From assembly GCA_027604665.1 (NCBI GenBank), contig JADGIZ010000602.1, positions 1-11,298 of the forward strand: a DNA stretch of 11,298 bases, written 5' to 3'. The stretch's first letter is position 1; each line of letters starts with the position of its first letter. Positions 1-7,677 of this stretch are shown here, one piece after another. The stretch is from Polyrhizophydium stewartii. Lineage: Eukaryota; Chytridiomycota; Chytridiomycetes; Rhizophydiales. The translations under genes and the position numbers were made by a program. The notes under the pieces are model-generated. The model did not search any database. It had not been told where the DNA came from and saw nothing but the letters and a program-made list of their open reading frames with translations.

Positions 1-221
1 TGCGCGGCGTGTGCGGCGGCAGCGCCGGCGGCGGGCGGCTGGTCCGGCGGGACGGTGACGCGGGCGGGCGGCGGCGGCATCGGCGCTGTCAGTCGACGTG
101 GGCAACCAGCAGATCGGCGCCCCGCCACTGGGGGGATCGGCTCCGCTCATCGCAGGCCGCCCGCCGCGGGGGCGGTGCTCCGCGCGCTGCAGGCGGCGGC
201 CGCGGGCAGGTGCCGGCCGCT
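1..221. other. GC-rich stretch with no established gene
   Basis: This stretch lies downstream of the coiled-coil gene on the minus strand and is extremely GC-rich. On the minus strand an ATG at 150-148 opens a frame (MSGADPPSGG...) that stays open to the window edge. Its 71-nt distance from the preceding stop would suit this compact locus, so it could be the first exon of another head-to-tail gene. The frame quickly becomes Arg/Ala/Pro-rich and I see no family motif, so I do not call a gene. Plus-strand open frames here look like compositional artefacts of GC-rich DNA. Confidence 0.3.
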
Positions 222-1850
222 TCATTCGCTAGAGGATGCGCCACGACGACAGCAGCGGCCGCAGCGGCTGCGCAGCGGCCACGGCGCCCGCGCGGGTGCC
301 GCGCCCGGCGGCAGCAGCTGCGCCGAGCGCATCTTGCGCACGGCCGGCGGCATCGGCGGCATCGGCGGCCGTGTCGACGGCGCCGACGAGGCCGCAGCGC
401 CCGCCACGGCCGGTGCCGCGCCGCCGGGCACCGCCGCCTGAGCGCCCTGGTCGCCCGCTGCGCCGGGCACCACCAGCGCCGCGATCGTCTGCCACAGCGA
501 TGCCGTGCTGCCCGCGTGCGGCCGCGTCAGTCTCTCATGCCGCCCAGATCCGCACTCCGCACGCCACGCACCTGCTGTGCAGCCCCATGGCAATGAGCAA
601 CTCGCGCAGCCGCACCAGAATCGCCACGAACGCAAGGACGTTGAGCAGCTGACGGAAGCGCGTGCGGCGCGCCGACGGCCGCATCGTCGTGTTGACCATC
701 ATCCCGATCGTGTCCTTGACCAGGCGTGTCCGCGAGATGACCAGAGCCACGAGCGCAATCGCGCCGTCCATCATGAGGTCCTGGCGCGCGCGCTGCCGCA
801 CGAGCCGGTGCAACATCGACCCCTGCGACTCGATCATGTTGCGGTGGGTCGCCAGCTCGCGGTCGTGCTGCACGCAGAGTCAGCATCGTGTTGGACTCTC
901 AAACGCCGCCCGCTTGCCTGGCGCACCTCGGCGATCGTGTGGTCAAGCAGCGCCTGGGTCTGCTCGAGCTCGCGGCTGATTCGGATCGACTCGAGTCGCT
1001 GCTCTTCGACGTCGAGGTTGAGCGATGTGAGCTCCTGGCGCAGGGTGACGATGACGCCGTTGAGGTGCGCAATCTCCTTGGTGCCCTTGCGCACAAGCGC
1101 CTTGGACCGTGCACGCTGCGTCAGCCAGCATGCGGCATCTGGGGGCGGACAGCAGGGCCGGCCTGGGTCCGGCGCGGGGATGCGGCGTACCTGCAGCTGC
1201 ACGTTCTTGGCAAAGTTGTAGACGCCCATCATGTAGTTGCGCGACGTCAGCATGTGCTGCGCCTGGTTGATGGCATGCTGCCGCTCAAAGGCGCCGTTGA
1301 TCTGGTCAATGAGCGCCGGCACCGACGACGACGCCGAGAGCGCTACGGGCAGGTGCGAGCGTCAGCGCCGCAGGCCTCGCGCACGTCGGGCGGGCCGCCT
1401 GCGAGCTCCCCGGCGCATCGCCGGCCGTGGCTGCACCCCACGTGCGGGCCGCGCGGGGATTCGCCGCACCCCGCCCGGCCGCCGCCCACGCCTCGCCGCC
1501 GCCCGCGGCAGGCACCCACCGGTCGGCGCCTCGCTGGTCAGCGCGCCCACGTACTGCGCGACGCTCTGCGTCTCCGCAATCAGCGCGCCCATGTTCGGCT
1601 GCATCGCAACCACCCCGCCGCCGCTGCCCGCCACCGTCAGTGCCGAGGCGCTGCTGCTGCTGCCGACTCCGGCGTCGTCGAGCTCGCCGTCTGCCCCCAG
1701 CAGCTCGTCCTGCCGCGCCGCCAGCGCTACGGCCGCCCGGGCGACCGCGGCAGTCGCAGCCGACAGCGCGCCGCCCGCCGCCGCGGCGTCGGCGCCCGCC
1801 GCCACGGGCACGCCCGCGGGCATCGGCTGCACGTCGTTGTCGCCGTTCAT
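222..1850 (-). CDS. Unrecognised coiled-coil protein with C-terminal membrane segments (5 exons)
   Basis: I do not recognise the family. The spliced model is complement(join(222..507,572..867,927..1115,1191..1342,1520..1850)), 1254 nt, 417 residues, in frame throughout. All four introns have GT-AG ends (1343-1519, 1116-1190, 868-926, 508-571) and a CTGAC motif before the acceptor. Residues 1-110 are Ala/Gly/Ser-rich and start MNGDNDVQ. Residues about 124-250 are a charged, heptad-like helical region (for example EIAHLNGVIVTLRQELTSLN) likely to form a coiled coil. Hydrophobic segments follow at about 259-269 (GAIALVALVIS) and 297-319 (QLLNVLAFVAILVRLRELLI), with a possible third just after residue 323 (SLWQTIAALVV). 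The tail from about 335 is Pro/Ala/Arg-rich. The architecture suggests a membrane-anchored cytosolic coiled coil such as a tether or organelle-shape protein, but that is inference. The start lies 10 nt after the ODAD4 stop; a splice variant could instead fuse the two frames. The last exon is the least certain because its tail is low complexity. Confidence 0.62.
346..369. repeat. Short GGCGGCATC tandem repeat in the coiled-coil gene tail
   Basis: Two exact copies of the 9-mer GGCGGCATC (346-354, 355-363) are followed by a partial GGCGGC (364-369). On the coding (minus) strand this encodes the PPMPPMPP stretch in the C-terminal tail of the coiled-coil protein. It is probably a small in-frame expansion. 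Confidence 0.6.
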
Positions 1851-1860
1851 TGCGGAAACC
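1851..1860 (-). other. 10-nt gap between ODAD4 stop and next start codon
   Basis: The ODAD4 frame ends with TGA at 1863-1861, and the ATG of the downstream minus-strand gene is at 1850-1848. Only ten bases separate them, far too few for a 3' UTR, a poly(A) region and a promoter. Either the downstream gene's 5' region overlaps ODAD4 coding sequence, the two are co-transcribed, or an in-frame intron (1827-1908) fuses them. That candidate intron has GTGGGT and GTGCAG ends and phase 0, but it lacks the CTRAC motif seen in almost every other intron here. Confidence 0.7.
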
Positions 1861-4358
1861 TCAAACCGCAACCCCACGCCCCGGTGCACCGGCACCGGCG
1901 CCACCCACCAGCCCGCTAACCGCCGACACCCCGACCGCCGGCCCCGCTGCGTCCTCGACGTGCTGCCGCCGGAGGTCCGCAAGCACCTTGCCGATCGCGT
2001 GGCTCGCCGGCTCGTCCCCAAGCGCGTCCGCCAGCGCGAGCGCCGAGGCGTACGACTCGATGGCCAGCTTGTGCTGCTTGAGCTGGGCTGGCAACGAGGT
2101 CGCCCAGGTCAGCCCGCCGCACCCCCTGCCCGCCGACCACGGCCTGCGCCAGATCGTGCCGCAGACCCACCCTGCGCCTGCGCAACCAGGACCCGCCCAT
2201 TCAGGCCCCAGCGCCGGTCCTCGAGCGCATCTGAGACTTGCAGACTGACCTCGCCCAGCTCCGCCGCCCGCTCGTACTGCTTGAGCTCGAGGAAGCAACG
2301 CCCGAGATCGTGCAGCAGCCATGCGCGCTCTACGGAGTTGTCCGGCGCAAAGGGTAGCTTCTCCTCAAACGCAGCCACCGCGTCCTTGTAGCGGTGCGTC
2401 TTGACGTAGATGCGACCCATCTCGCCAAGCGCGCGGCTCACCGCAGCCGGCAGCCGGTTCTCCTTGCCTGCGGCCAGCTCTGCAGCAATGCGGGCGACGT
2501 CAGAGCTCCGCTGCGTCCACTCAAGCCCGTGCATCTGCCTTGCCTTTTCGGTAGTAGTTGAGCGCCTCGGTCGAGTTGCCCAGCTGGATGTAGATGCATC
2601 CAATCACGTCATGCAGATCGACTGGAGTGCAGAGTGCGATCAGCCTGCTGCTCCGCTGCGCAAGCACGGGATCCGTGCACACACCGACGATGCGACCCTT
2701 GTCCGGCAGCCCGCGCAGCTCCCCGAGGCGGGCAAGCAGGTTCTTGGCGCGGCGCAGCGCAATCTCGTACTCGCCGCGCGACATGGCTGTGATGCGCAGC
2801 GTCAGACCGCAGCCGTCGCAGCAATCCTCCCTGCCATCGCGAGGCTCACACTGTCGGATCTGATGGAAGCACGTCTCTACCATCTTGACCGACTGCGGAT
2901 TGGGTGGTGCGCGCAGCGTCGACGGCGCGCTCTTGGGCGGCGCGGGGACGTGAGCGCGCGGGCCAGGCGTCGCGACGCTCTCATGGCTTGTGGACGCCGG
3001 CGCCGTCTTGGGGCGGTAGCCGCCCGCCGTCTTTGGGTTGTTGCTGCGCTCGTTCTCAGCTTCGCGGCGGCGCTGGAACTCCTCGGCCCGTGCGACAATC
3101 AGCTGGCGGTTGCGCGTGTGAATCGCCTTGGCCAGAAGCTTGGACTGCTCCTTCTTGCGCGCATAGATGGGCTTTTGCTGCCGCCAGAACTCGGTGCGCG
3201 TCTCGAGATACTTGAGGGCGTCGTCCACAAGCCCGCGCACGTCCTCGTTGGGGTTGTTGGAAAAGTCTGCGCTTCCGCCCAACGTCAGACGCAGCTTATC
3301 GTCGGCGCCCACACCATCCATGCAGTCCTCACCGCGGTCGTTGAAGAACGCCTCGAGATACTCCTTGTCTGCGTAGAGCTCGCCAAGTAGCTGCTTGACC
3401 GTCTTCTCGCCCTTGCTCGGCTCCTTGGCATTCTGGTTGTTGAAGCCGGGCGGCGCAGGTGCTTTTGGAGACACCCACACGCCCGTAGCGGTTCCCCCGT
3501 GCTTGTCGTGGCCGTGCCCGTGCCCGTGCCCAGCGCTTCCGGTCGGAACGGTGATGACAAGTCGCGCACCAGGCGGCGGCTGGAACTTGTAATCCTTGGG
3601 ATCTGTGGCCGTGTTCGTTAGCACAGTGAATAGAAACGCGCGATCTTACGATGCGATGCGGCCAGCCGTGGCAGATACTCACTGCCGATCGAGTTATCAA
3701 TCGCCTCGCGAGCCTTTTGAATGCCGAGCCGGAACTCATCCAGCTCAGGACGCAGCTTGTTGCCGCGGTGGTAGTAAACGAGCGCCATCTCAAAGTCGCC
3801 CTTGGAGTAAAGCGCCTCTGCTTTTTGAAAGACACCCTGACAGCGCGCAGCAGTTGCGAGGCCGCGGTCAGCTCAGCGGCGCAGCCAAAAGTTTCCAGCG
3901 AGAGTCGCGTCCGTGGACGCGCAGGATCGGGCTCGCCAGACCTTGAAGAAATCGCGGTCCTCCTTGAGCGCCGAGTCGGCGTCGATCAGCGCGGCGTGCG
4001 AGTCGCCCAGCTGCAGATAACACTTGGAGCGCGCAACGAGCGCATTCTTATCCATGGGTCTGAGCGTGAGGGCCTGTTTTCAGCACGCGCCGAGCCGCGT
4101 GGCACCGTCGACAGTGCCAGCGAGCGGATCAAGAACGCCGCGACGCGTTAGCAAGCGGCGAGCGAGAGATGCGTCCAGTGCGAGGGGCAGCCTGGCCCGA
4201 CATGCCTTGGAATATGCCTCGATGGCCTTGCGATAGTCGCCCTGTTTGGCGAGAATGTCGCCTTCGGCTGCATACGACTGGAACGACGACACGGGGCCGC
4301 CCTCGACCGAGTCAATATCAAAGTCCTTTCCGTCGCCGGCAGGGTTGTCGTTGGTCAT
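1861..4358 (-). CDS. ODAD4: Outer dynein arm docking complex subunit 4 (TTC25-type TPR protein, 8 exons)
   Basis: ODAD4/TTC25 is an axonemal TPR protein needed to dock outer dynein arms on ciliary doublet microtubules. The spliced model is complement(join(1861..2087,2171..2479,2544..2621,2685..2786,2850..3602,3683..3836,3942..4073,4206..4358)), 1908 nt, 635 residues; human TTC25 is of similar length. N-terminal TPRs cover about 26-128 (YAAEGDILAKQGDYRKAIEAY; MDKNALVARSKCYLQLGD; QKAEALYSKGDFEMALVYYH). Diagnostic family blocks are KGEKTVKQLLGELYADKEYL (about 210-229), FWRQQKPIYAR (285-295), and the C-terminal TPR set 399-600, including SRALGEMGRIYVK, AWLLHDLGRCFLEL and GLNGRVLVAQAQ. A Gly/His-rich insert (about 172-183) and a Pro-rich insert (about 338-382) distinguish it. 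The start at 4358 was chosen because the protein then begins just ahead of the conserved FQSYAAEG block; an in-frame ATG at 4394 would add 12 residues. Introns at 4074-4205 and 2480-2543 use GC donors. Confidence 0.93.
2480..2543 (-). other. GC-AG intron in ODAD4 (intron 6)
   Basis: The donor is AAAG|GCAAGG and the acceptor CTGCAG, phase 1, 64 nt, with CTGAC 18 nt before the acceptor. Splicing joins YYRK to ELAAGKENRLPAAVSRALGEMGR, which aligns residue for residue with the RKDLEIAKEYDLPDAKSRAL region I recall for vertebrate TTC25. Reading through gives a stop soon after the junction (...GKADARA). No GT donor near the junction restores the frame. Confidence 0.88.
3513..3530. repeat. Three tandem copies of CGTGCC (His-Gly tract of ODAD4)
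   Basis: The hexamer CGTGCC repeats three times exactly. On the coding strand it encodes the GHGHGHGHDKH run in the linker after the N-terminal TPRs of ODAD4. It is probably a microsatellite-born in-frame expansion. Vertebrate TTC25 has no obvious equivalent. Confidence 0.75.
4074..4205 (-). other. GC-AG intron in ODAD4 (intron 1)
   Basis: The donor is TCCAAG|GCATGT and the acceptor AAAACAG, phase 0, 132 nt. Splicing gives EAYSK|ALTLRPMDKNALVARSKC, matching the TPR linker of the family (ALYLQDGDKNCLVARSKC type). Reading through leaves the TPR pattern at once. A CTAAC lies at 4151-4147, and no AG occurs between it and the acceptor about 74 nt away. Confidence 0.85.
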
Positions 4359-4442
4359 GTTGTGAGTCTGGTTAAGCCAAAAATCACACTTCATTTCTGC
4401 TCCGCAGCAGCGAAGCCATGCGGCGCGTGCGGCCGCTACACA
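4359..4442. promoter_or_regulatory. 84-nt spacer holding the ODAD4 5' region
   Basis: This lies between the stop of the GH16-like gene (4443) and the ODAD4 start (4358), both on the minus strand. It must hold the end of one transcript and the start of the other unless UTRs overlap neighbouring coding sequence. I see no TATA box and no AATAAA. An in-frame ATG at 4394-4392 (MKCDFWLNQTHN) could extend ODAD4 upstream. Confidence 0.4.
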
Positions 4443-5656
4443 TCATTCACTGAATAGCTGGATGCGGTCAATGAGCAAGCTGGTCGACACATTCTCGGGC
4501 AGGCCCTTTGGCCTGATTTCTGACAGCGAAGACGAAGTAAAGACAACCCGCATGGAAAGCTTTTCCATCTCATGACCCGAATACAGCTGTACCGGCTTGG
4601 TGCTGTTGGAGGCTCGAGGGATGGCAAGGTGCTGCTGCCCATTGACCGTGAGGATAACGTATTTCGGAGCCCACTCAATCATGACCAGAGCGTATTCGGT
4701 TGTGATCCGAGTGGGTTTGAGCAACTCGGACGACCCGAACGGGATGCTCTTGGCGCCGCTTTGCGCAAACTCTGCTCGCAGCTGCAGCCACGATACATTT
4801 CCTGTGAGCTTGGCCTCATCAAAGTGCGCGAGCAGCTCGATCATGTGGAGCGTCTCGGTCGAGTGCCAGCCTGGGATGAAGTGCAATCCTGGTGGAAAAC
4901 AGCCAGCATGACGCCGACGGTGTGAGTAGGCCGCTGCCGACGACGCACGATGGAAGCAGATATCGTCACAGACGCACCCAGTCGAGTGCGGGCGTTTGCA
5001 GGGAACATGACGCGCAAAACGATGCGGCCTGATTGCCACGAGGAGTATGAGAGTATGGGCTCGGTCACGACACTCCGACAGTGGAGCATCTGGTCGATAT
5101 GCGGGCAGGAAGTCGGAGGCGCCGTGGGGACAATATGCAACACTGAGTTGTTGACGTAGATGACGCCTCTTCGATTCAAGGAGCAGTGTCTTTGTTGTTG
5201 GCTGTAAGATGCATGCGGACGCGATCCGGTTTGATGCCCGCGGCGATCGCGCTGCTGAAGTGTTTGGTGGTGAGCTTGTTTGCGTTCGGATGCGGCGTCA
5301 TCGCCGTGCGTGCTGCCACGCTCGCAGGACGGGGTGCGTGGCTCCGCTGGCGTCTGCGCCATATCGCTCGCTGCTCCGTGCGCGCGCGAAGCCGCAAGCT
5401 GCTGCGACGCAGGGCTCGGCTGAATCGTAGTCGGTCGGCTTGTGTCGATGTCGCAACTCTCGTCGTAGGCCCACCGTTCAGGATCGAGCTCGCCGCTCAC
5501 AAAGGCGTCGGCGAACACCTCGCGGCGCTCGACGCCCTCGAGGAAGTCGGTCAGACGAGCCTTGATCATGGCCGAGTCCAGAAGGATGTGCCGCATGAGG
5601 GCGTACTGGATGACGATGCCAGCAACAAGATAGATGGCAGGGAGGATCGCAAGCAT
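4443..5656 (-). CDS. Type II membrane protein with GH16/concanavalin-like beta-sandwich domain (2 exons)
   Basis: The model is complement(join(4443..4888,4978..5656)), 1125 nt, 374 residues. An N-terminal hydrophobic anchor (about 2-20, AILPAIYLVAGIVIQYALM) precedes an extracytoplasmic or lumenal part. The fold signature runs in GH16-like order: VFADAFVSGELDPERWAYD (about 47-65, compare the F-D-F--G--LD---W opening), GVIYVNNSVLHIV, SGRIVLRVMFP, IELLAHF, GNVSW, then TTEYALVMIEWAPKYVILTVNGQ (289-311, compare the Y-IEW-P--I-W-VDG block), and a final strand TSLLIDRIQLF. The usual catalytic E-x-D-x-x-E is not intact: the matching stretch reads TETLHMIE, so it may be a binding rather than hydrolytic domain. 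Residues about 66-160 are a low-complexity Ser/Gln/His/Arg linker. The intron 4889-4977 has a GTGCGT donor and a pyrimidine-rich TTTTCCACCAG acceptor, with CTCAC instead of CTRAC. Fungal KRE6/SKN1 wall-glucan proteins share this topology, but I cannot assign that role. Confidence 0.62.
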
Positions 5657-5772
5657 CGCCGGCTGGAGAAAGCGCAGCGTCACTAAAGTTTTTGGAAAAC
5701 CCGCGCATGCGACATGTCCGGCTCTCTGGCTGCCTGGGGTGTGGCCCACGCTCGGCGACTTTGCTCCATCGG
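5657..5772. promoter_or_regulatory. Bidirectional promoter region, 116 nt between divergent starts
   Basis: This separates the ATG of the GH16-like gene (minus, 5656) from the ATG of the M20 amidohydrolase (plus, 5773). Both transcription starts must lie here or inside the neighbouring gene. It holds an A/T-richer patch (about 5681-5700, CACTAAAGTTTTTGGAAAAC) that stands out from its GC-rich surroundings and could be a core promoter element. The element assignment is inference. Confidence 0.5.
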
Positions 5773-7495
5773 ATGGAGCCGCATCGCGAGGCGCTGTTGG
5801 CGTTGAGCCGCGACGTGCGGGTGCGCCTTACCGCGATGGGCCGAGGCCCGTGCTGACGGCGCGCGCGGCCAGATCCATGCGCATCCCGAGCTGTCTGGCG
5901 CAGAGCACCATGCGTGCGCGGCGGTCGCCGACTTCATGGCCGCCCGCGGCTTCACCGTCGAGCGCCGAGCAGGCGGCCTCGAGACGGCGCTGATTGCCGT
6001 CGACGACTCGTGCGCCAAGGACGACGGCGCCGTGACGGTCGCCTTCCTGTCCGAGTGCGTGCGCACGGCAGCCCGCGGATCCGCAAGCGACCAGTGCTGA
6101 CGCTGTGCGATCCGCTGCAACCAGATACGACGCACTGCCGGGCCTCGGGTGCGGAGCCGCCGCCGCCTCGCTGCCTTGGCGCACGTCTGCTGACCCGTCT
6201 CGCCTTGCAGCCATGCGTGTGGCCACAACCTGTGCGTTGTCGCCCGGCATCCCGCGAGCCCGGGTGCGATCGCCTGCCCCGCAGGCTTCCGCAGCTGACC
6301 GCAGCCGTGCAGCATCGCCGTGCTCGGCGTCGGTGCCGCCCTCGGTGGGTGACTGTCATCGCGTTCCAGGCCTCGGCCTCGCTGACACGGCAAGGCAGCC
6401 TTCCGGGACGCCGCCAAGGCGCAGGGCCTCAATGCCAGGGTGATCCTCTTTGGATCGCCTGCCGAGGAGACGTTCGGAGGCAAGATCAACCTGGTCGACC
6501 ACGGCGCCTTCGACAAGGTTGACGTTGCGCTCATGGCGCACCCGGGCACCCAGAATGCCCTCCGCGGCGTGTGGCTCGCCATGGTCTCGTTCAGCATCGA
6601 GTTCTTTGGCAAGCCGTCTCACGCATCGGCGCTGCCGTGGGAGGGCGTCAATGCCCTCGATGCGGCCGTGCTGGCCTACCAGTCCGTGTCGGTGCTGCGC
6701 CAACAGACGCTGCCGTCCAACCGCATCCACGGCATCATCAAGCACGGCGGCGACGCGCCAAACATCATCCCCGAGTACACCAAGATGGAGTACTACATCC
6801 GCTCCGAGCGCATCGAGGACCTGCTCGAGCTCAAGGCAAAGATCTTCAAGTGCTTCGAGGGCGCCGCGCTCGCGACGGGATGCACCGTCAAGATCACCGA
6901 GGACCCCACATTCGCCAACGTCAATCACAACGACACCCTGTGCGCCATCTACGAGTCGCACATGCGTCGCCTCGGAGCCGACTTTACGCCCGACGATGTT
7001 GCACGCACAGAGTCGCGCGGGAGCACAGGTGCGCAGGCCGCACATGGCGCGCGCTGTGCCGCGCCTCGTATCCTGCCACATAAGCGCAACTCTCGACTGC
7101 TCGCGGGCATCGCCGATGCGCTGCACACCCTTCCCGCCAGCCCGCTCACCAGCGGCGCGCTGACACGGTGGTCTCGCCTGGTCCTTTCGTGCGCGCCGTG
7201 CCTCTCTGTTCCGATGCCTTCGCCGGATCTGGACTCTCCGCTCGCAACCCGGCCCGTGGCGACACATACAGACATGGGCAACGTGACGCACGTCGTGCCA
7301 GGCATCCACCCTGTCTTTGACATTGGCGCTCGCGGGTTCTCGTACCACACGGCCGAGTTTGCGGCGCTCGCGGGCCAAACGTCTGCCTTTGACCGCACGA
7401 TGCTCGCCGCATATGCGCTTGCGATGACGGGCATCGAGTGCGCTACGAGCCCCGAGACGCTTGCCAAGGTCAGGCGCGATTTCCAAGGTGCCTAG
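5773..7495 (+). CDS. PM20D2: Peptidase M20 family amidohydrolase, PM20D2-like (7 exons)
   Basis: The model is join(5773..5814,5873..6054,6125..6148,6211..6231,6313..6344,6399..7028,7272..7495), 1155 nt, 384 residues. It resembles peptidase M20 domain-containing protein 2, a metal-dependent cytosolic hydrolase of dipeptides or N-acyl amino acids; the substrate here is unknown. Motifs in order: SRDIHAHPELSGAEHH (12-27), YDALPGLGHACGHNL (76-90, with the Cys and His metal ligands of the M20D type), LFGSPAEETFGGKI (117-130, catalytic Glu pair), LMAHPG (145-150), HASALPWEG, HGIIKHGGDAPNIIPEY, GSTDMGNVTHVVPGIHP (308-324), and SYHTAEF (334-340) near the C-terminus. Every splice restores family alignment: FLS-E-YDALPGL, GL-G-HACGHN, HN-L-IAVLGVG, and GST-D-MGN. 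It is shorter at the N-terminus than the human protein (436 residues). The last intron (7029-7271, 243 nt) is free of stops and a multiple of three, so retention would add 81 residues in frame. Confidence 0.92.
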
Positions 7496-7677
7496 CATGC
7501 TCTCCCTTCAGCCCTCCACCTGGATCGAGGATTGCAGGAGCCGGGCCGCAACAAAGCAGAGATGCTACCCTTTGAAGGGACTGTGGGCGAATTAAACAAA
7601 CGTCGTATTGCTGGATGCGCTGCGCACGCACCTTGCGCGCGTTCATGCATGCCGCGGAGCCGTCCAGCGGGTCTGGG
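7496..7677. other. Convergent 3' region between PM20D2-like gene and DIM1
   Basis: This is 182 nt between the plus-strand TAG (7493-7495) and the minus-strand DIM1 stop (7678-7680). I see no gene. An ATTAAA at 7591-7596, about 96 nt after the M20 stop, is a plausible variant poly(A) signal for the plus-strand gene. No AATAAA is visible on the minus strand for DIM1. Confidence 0.5.
7591..7596 (+). terminator. Possible poly(A) signal ATTAAA of the PM20D2-like gene
   Basis: The hexamer ATTAAA sits in an A-rich run (AATTAAACAAACG) in otherwise GC-rich DNA, at a normal distance after the stop codon. The assignment rests on the hexamer and position only. Confidence 0.4.

Noticed and set aside
9..2391. 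Long plus-strand open frames across the first 2.4 kb (for example 9-596, 505-1221, 888-1919, 1237-2391)
   Set aside because: They lie opposite the spliced coiled-coil and ODAD4 exons, are dominated by Arg/Ala/Pro from GC-rich codons, and show no domain pattern; the minus-strand exons restore family sequence.
2521..3624. ODAD4 middle part as a separate intronless 367-residue gene
   Set aside because: Its apparent start is a GTG inside intron 3603-3682, and its end is read-through of the GC donor at 2543; the spliced model restores the TPR family sequence on both sides.
5160..5460. A hidden intron in the Ser/Gln/His-rich linker of the GH16-like gene
   Set aside because: The frame stays open and I found no CTRAC motif with a matching acceptor and donor that would improve the protein; the segment is more likely a disordered stalk.
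4443..5656. Transition-zone protein TMEM231 as identity of the gene beside ODAD4
   Set aside because: First considered because of ciliary context and an N-terminal hydrophobic segment, but the sequence lacks TMEM231 blocks and a second membrane segment, and instead follows a GH16-like strand order.
6356..7498. A 380-residue minus-strand open frame opposite the PM20D2-like gene
   Set aside because: The plus strand encodes clear M20 family motifs with proper splicing. The minus frame has alternative-start, Arg-rich shadow composition and crosses an intron.
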